Positions 61,129 through 64,000 of a stretch of 64,000 nt of DNA are shown piece after piece; positions within the stretch are counted from its first letter, which is position 1; every line of letters begins with the position of its first letter. The DNA is from Cyprinodon diabolis (Eukaryota; Chordata; Actinopteri; Cyprinodontiformes; Cyprinodontidae). Both the position numbers and the translations under genes were made by a program. The notes below the pieces were generated by a model, which did no database searches, had not been told where the DNA came from, and saw nothing but the letters and a program-made list of their open reading frames with translations. The stretch is from assembly GCA_030533445.1 (NCBI GenBank), contig CM060081.1, forward strand, positions 38,033,611-38,097,610, in the 5' to 3' direction.

Positions 61129-61680
61129 AAAAGTAGTGTTGTTAAATAAACTGCCATAAGATGTAGCCCCAATTTACATATTTTCAAAACTTTGCCACAA
61201 GAAGAAAAAAAAAAGAATTTATTGTTAACGCTGTGAAGTTAGCTGCATTCAACTCACGATGAATCCGGTTCAGGATCTGTAAGTTCAGCCATCCATTTTC
61301 CGTTTATACCTTTTTGCGGTGGTTCACTTCAATTGTGGAGTCACTCAATCGGATCAACCTTGAACTACTTTAGATACCACTGACTCCACTAAGCTTGAAT
61401 GTCTAACTTGAAACTAACTTTATAGCACTGCTGCTTAATATATGCTGCAAATCAATATGTGCAGAGATAAATTAGTGCTGCAGAAACAAGAGCAGTTCTT
61501 TGTTCAGATTAGTTATCAACTGATCACTATGTTAATGGCATAGGGGTTTCAAATCATTCCAGTAACAAATCTGACGATTCTGATCTATATGTAATTACAA
61601 ATATGATTTTTTTTTTTCAGTTATCTCAGGTAACACAGTCATCTGCCCAGAGGCTTGAGCTGAAATTTAGTTCTAAAAGT
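60880..61680. other. No gene; short (TA)n(CA)n
   Basis: A (TA)n(CA)n microsatellite lies at about 61096-61128. Otherwise no gene or element was recognised. Confidence 0.5.
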
Positions 61681-61685
61681 GGAAC

Positions 61686-62460
61686 TGTCATGTTCGGATT
61701 AATGTGTCTAACCCACATGCAGAACACTCGGAGGCAGAAGAAAAGTTCACAGATTTATTTACAATTAATGTGCAAAGTTTGATCAGATCCAAGAGGGGAC
61801 TTGACTGGTCACGAGGGGGTTCAATAAATGTACACAGTTTGATCAGATCCAAGAGGGGGCTTGACTGGTCACGAGTGGGTTCACTGCTGAGGAGGACAGA
61901 GAGATTAGTGGAGGTTCAGGTATTTTGCAGGTTGAGAGTGTTCAGGTCAGTACCTGTTCTGGAGTGGAGCAGAGCTGCAGAGGGGGGGAACATTGAGGGT
62001 CCAGAGGTTGTCGGCAGGCTGAGGGCAGAGGTGGAGGCAGAGCTTACAGAGTACAGGCAGATCTCAGATTGAGTTTCCTTCCAGTAATCTTCTGAGAGCG
62101 GGCAGGCAGATACTTGACAGAGACAGCTCTCCAGAGTTTAACTGAGAACGAGCAGACAGATCACCGGCAGAGAAACTCTCCAGAGTTTCAGGTATTCAGG
62201 CAGGATCAACCTGGGAAGTAGAGAGGAGAAAACGGGATCAGGTTTGGTTCACAAAAGTCAGAGATCACAGACAGGCAGGTTGGCTCAGGCTTGCTAACCG
62301 TTACTGGCAAACACTCTGGCACTGGAGTGAAGCCCTCCGCCTCCTTAAGTACAGATCTCCTGATGAGCAGATGGGAGACAGGTGGTGCGGTCGGCTCAGG
62401 CTCTAGGAGATCTCGTACGCCCTCTGGTGGAGAAAGTGGACAAACCTCCAGATCCCAACA
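61686..62460 (-). mobile_element. Solo LTR, family A, second copy
   Basis: The unit reads TGTCATGTTCGG...AGATCCCAACA on the plus strand and is flanked by GGAAC at 61681-61685 and 62461-62465. Its reverse complement aligns along the whole of 3041-3679, including the TGTTGGGATCTGGAGG start, 'ccaccagagggcg', 'gtacttaaggaggcg', 'gccagagtgtttgccagt' and the 'gttctgcatgtgggttag' 3' part. It is longer (775 bp) partly because of a tandem 60-bp duplication. Orientation is minus. Confidence 0.9.
61762..61881. repeat. Tandem 60-bp duplication inside the LTR
   Basis: Two units, 61762-61821 and 61822-61881, differ at five positions and share 'gtttgatcagatccaagag' and 'cttgactggtcacgag'. The family-A copy at 3041 has a single unit at the corresponding place. 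Confidence 0.9.
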
Positions 62461-62741
62461 GGAACAATTATCTGAGGAAAAGGTTAATGGGGCATTTACA
62501 TTAGAAAATGGATTAAAAAATTGTCCCAGAAACTGTAGCTTGCAGAAGCTCCAAGGGAATTTTTATATCTATAAAACTTCTAGTGTTAGAGTTTCCCTCA
62601 GCATTGACAGTACTGAATAAACTCTGTTTCTGTAAAGTTTTTAATGCACCCTATTATTGTTCGATTAAATTAATAATGATATTCCATGTCATTGACTTTG
62701 AAGGATACAGTTCTCCATTAGGATATTTGCTTACCTTGTTT

Positions 62742-62785
62742 CATTGACACAACAGCAATCCCTCAAACTGAGCACCAAGGTTTTT
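62742..62785 (-). mobile_element. L2-type LINE 3' UTR scrap
   Basis: 'cattgacacaacagcaatccctcaaactgagca' matches the segment at 63317-63356. Only about 40 bp remain. Confidence 0.45.
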
Positions 62786-62861
62786 TATTACATTATTGTA
62801 TGTGATCAATTTAATCCCATCCAAATGAAGTGACTGATTACTCATCTTTTTTTTTTATTCC

Positions 62862-63126
62862 TACAAACTCTGGTCCAAAGTCAGTAACTTCTGTTTTGTC
62901 TGCATTCAGAAGCAGAAAGCTGATTTTTATGTCCTCAGGACATGACTTTAGTCTATGTAATGTGCTAGTTTTATCCAGATTTATGAACAAATACAGCTCA
63001 GTATCATCAGCAAAATGGTGGAAATTAACCGCATGCTGTCTGATAATTCTGCCAAATAGGAGTATAAATACTGTAAAGTTTAAAAAAGTGGCCTTAGCAC
63101 TTTTCCCTGTGGTACTCCACAGGGAT
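62862..63126 (-). pseudogene. L2-type LINE RT fragment
   Basis: The minus strand carries GVPQGKVLRPLF (motif B region), then, after a frameshift and stops, NFHHFADDTELYLFINLD (motif C with the catalytic DD), KTSTLHRLKSCPEDIKIS and FLLLNADKTEVTDFGP. These are the palm motifs of L2-type reverse transcriptases. It lies downstream, in reading direction, of another L2 3' end (63175), so the two pieces are not one collinear element. Confidence 0.8.
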
Positions 63127-63174
63127 CAGTGCCTTAGAGCATGAGGAGACTGTATAAAATCAAATAGAAATCTT

Positions 63175-64000
63175 TTCAATTCAATTCAATTCAATTCAGT
63201 TTCTTTATATAGCGCCAAATTCACAACACATGTCATCTCAAGGCACTTTACAGTTCAACCAGATCATACAGTCAAATTGATACAAAGTTTTCTATCTAAG
63301 GAAAACCAGTTGATTGCATTGACTCATTGACTCAAATACAATCCCTCACACTAAGCATGCTTGTAGCGACAGTGGAGAGGAAAAACTCCCTTTTAACAGG
63401 AAGAAACCTCCAGCAGAACCAGGCTCAGTGCGAGCGGCCATCTGCCGAGGCCGACTGGGGTTCAAGGAGACAGAAGCAGAGATACAAAAAGCAGCTGTAA
63501 AAGACGGCCCCGTCCAGGAAACACACAGCCAGGCAGACGAGCTCCAAGGCAGCTTCCATGCCAGAGGATGAAGAGAGCACATCCACCCAGCCACTGCCAG
63601 AGAAACAAGACCACACCTGAAGACAGGCCGATCTCCAACATCTACAAACAAGGGTGTTGATGGAAGCAGCACAGCTGATGTTTCTTTCCTGGATGACGTC
63701 ACAGCCAAACAGGAACAGACGAGGCAAAGCTACTCTGAGGAAAAGCAGAGAGAGCAGAAGGTTAGAGATTGAACAAACAGATTCTGCAGAATAGGAGAAC
63801 AGAGAGAGAATGAAGCAGAATGATGAAATGGGGGTCCCTATGTCCTCCAAAAGTCTAAGCCTATAGCAGCATAACTTTAAAGACAGCTCAGGATAACCTG
63901 AGCCACCCTAACTATAAGCTTTATCAAAAAGGAAAGTTTTAAGCCTAGCCTTAAAAGTAGACAGGGTGTCTGCCTCACGGACTAAAACTGGTAGTTGGTT
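63175..64000 (-). mobile_element. L2-type LINE 3' end, running off the window
   Basis: The element is on the minus strand with its 3' end at the left: TTCAA pentamers at 63175-63199, then the 'tatatagcgcc' motif, and a long 3' UTR to 63907. The end of the ORF2 coding region lies beyond that. Fragments of the same tail occur at 7255, 10136, 29268, 33735 and 37960. Microsatellite-like pentamer tails are characteristic of L2-clade LINEs. The upstream RT lies outside the window. Confidence 0.85.
63908..64000 (-). CDS. L2 LINE ORF2, last 30 codons (partial)
   Basis: The frame enters at the window end and reads NQLPVLVREADTLSTFKARL then KTFLFDKAYS before a TAG at 63908-63910. The 'STFKARLKTFLF' ending is the usual C-terminus of L2-type ORF2 proteins. 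There is no break in the visible part; whether the gene is intact cannot be judged. Confidence 0.75.
   Translation of the reverse strand, partial: NQLPVLVREADTLSTFKARLKTFLFDKAYS

Overview
The window is AT-rich vertebrate DNA, and its repeats point to a ray-finned (teleost) fish. The evidence is the mix of Tc1/mariner elements of two lineages, a PIF/Harbinger element, hAT-type termini, L2- and CR1/Rex-type LINE remnants with the typical fish L2 3' tail (TTCAA pentamers plus a 'tatatagcgcc' motif), a Ty3/Gypsy element with a PNMA-type Gag, and several solo LTRs. The species is not identifiable from sequence alone. No complete host gene is visible. The rest reads as intergenic or long-intron DNA, with one good candidate host exon on the minus strand near 58.5 kb.

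Layout. 0-5.3 kb: two nearly identical Tc1 elements in inverted orientation (the first cut by the window edge, the second complete with an uninterrupted 343-codon transposase) flank a solo LTR with a perfect 5-bp target-site duplication (TSD). 7-12.2 kb: L2 tails; one is split by a solo LTR (4-bp TSD), and a neighbouring repeat is split by a Harbinger element carrying only the N-terminal part of its transposase. 14.3-15.0 kb: a hAT-like non-autonomous element. 17.9-19.6 kb: a diverged direct repeat and a hAT-like terminus. 19.8-24.7 kb: a 3'-truncated Ty3/Gypsy retrotransposon on the minus strand, comprising LTR, tRNA-Thr-type primer-binding site, PNMA-like Gag, zinc knuckle, protease, RT and part of RNase H. 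It carries two in-frame stops and one frameshift.

25-38 kb: a LINE linker relic, a fish dispersed repeat, a GC-richer retroelement-like block containing an intron-like hairpin segment, microsatellites and LINE tails. 38.3-44.5 kb: no genes, with some non-repetitive stretches that look like non-coding conserved DNA. 44.5-45.9 kb: a foldback element built from about 22-bp minisatellite units, and a Tc1 relic. 48.1-49.5 kb: a decayed CR1/Rex-type LINE reverse transcriptase. 50.1-54.2 kb: two more LTRs. 58.5 kb: the candidate host exon. 59.7-60.9 kb: a Tc1/mariner element with DD36E catalytic spacing and two nonsense codons. 61.7-62.5 kb: a second solo LTR of the 3-kb family, in opposite orientation and with its own 5-bp TSD. 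62.7-64 kb: nested L2 LINE fragments running off the window end.

These elements do not form a pathway; they record layered insertions of different ages. Termini, TSDs and interrupted copies allow several insertions to be read to the base, and the near-identical Tc1 pair is the youngest event seen. All comparisons were made by eye, and family names rest on motifs rather than database searches.
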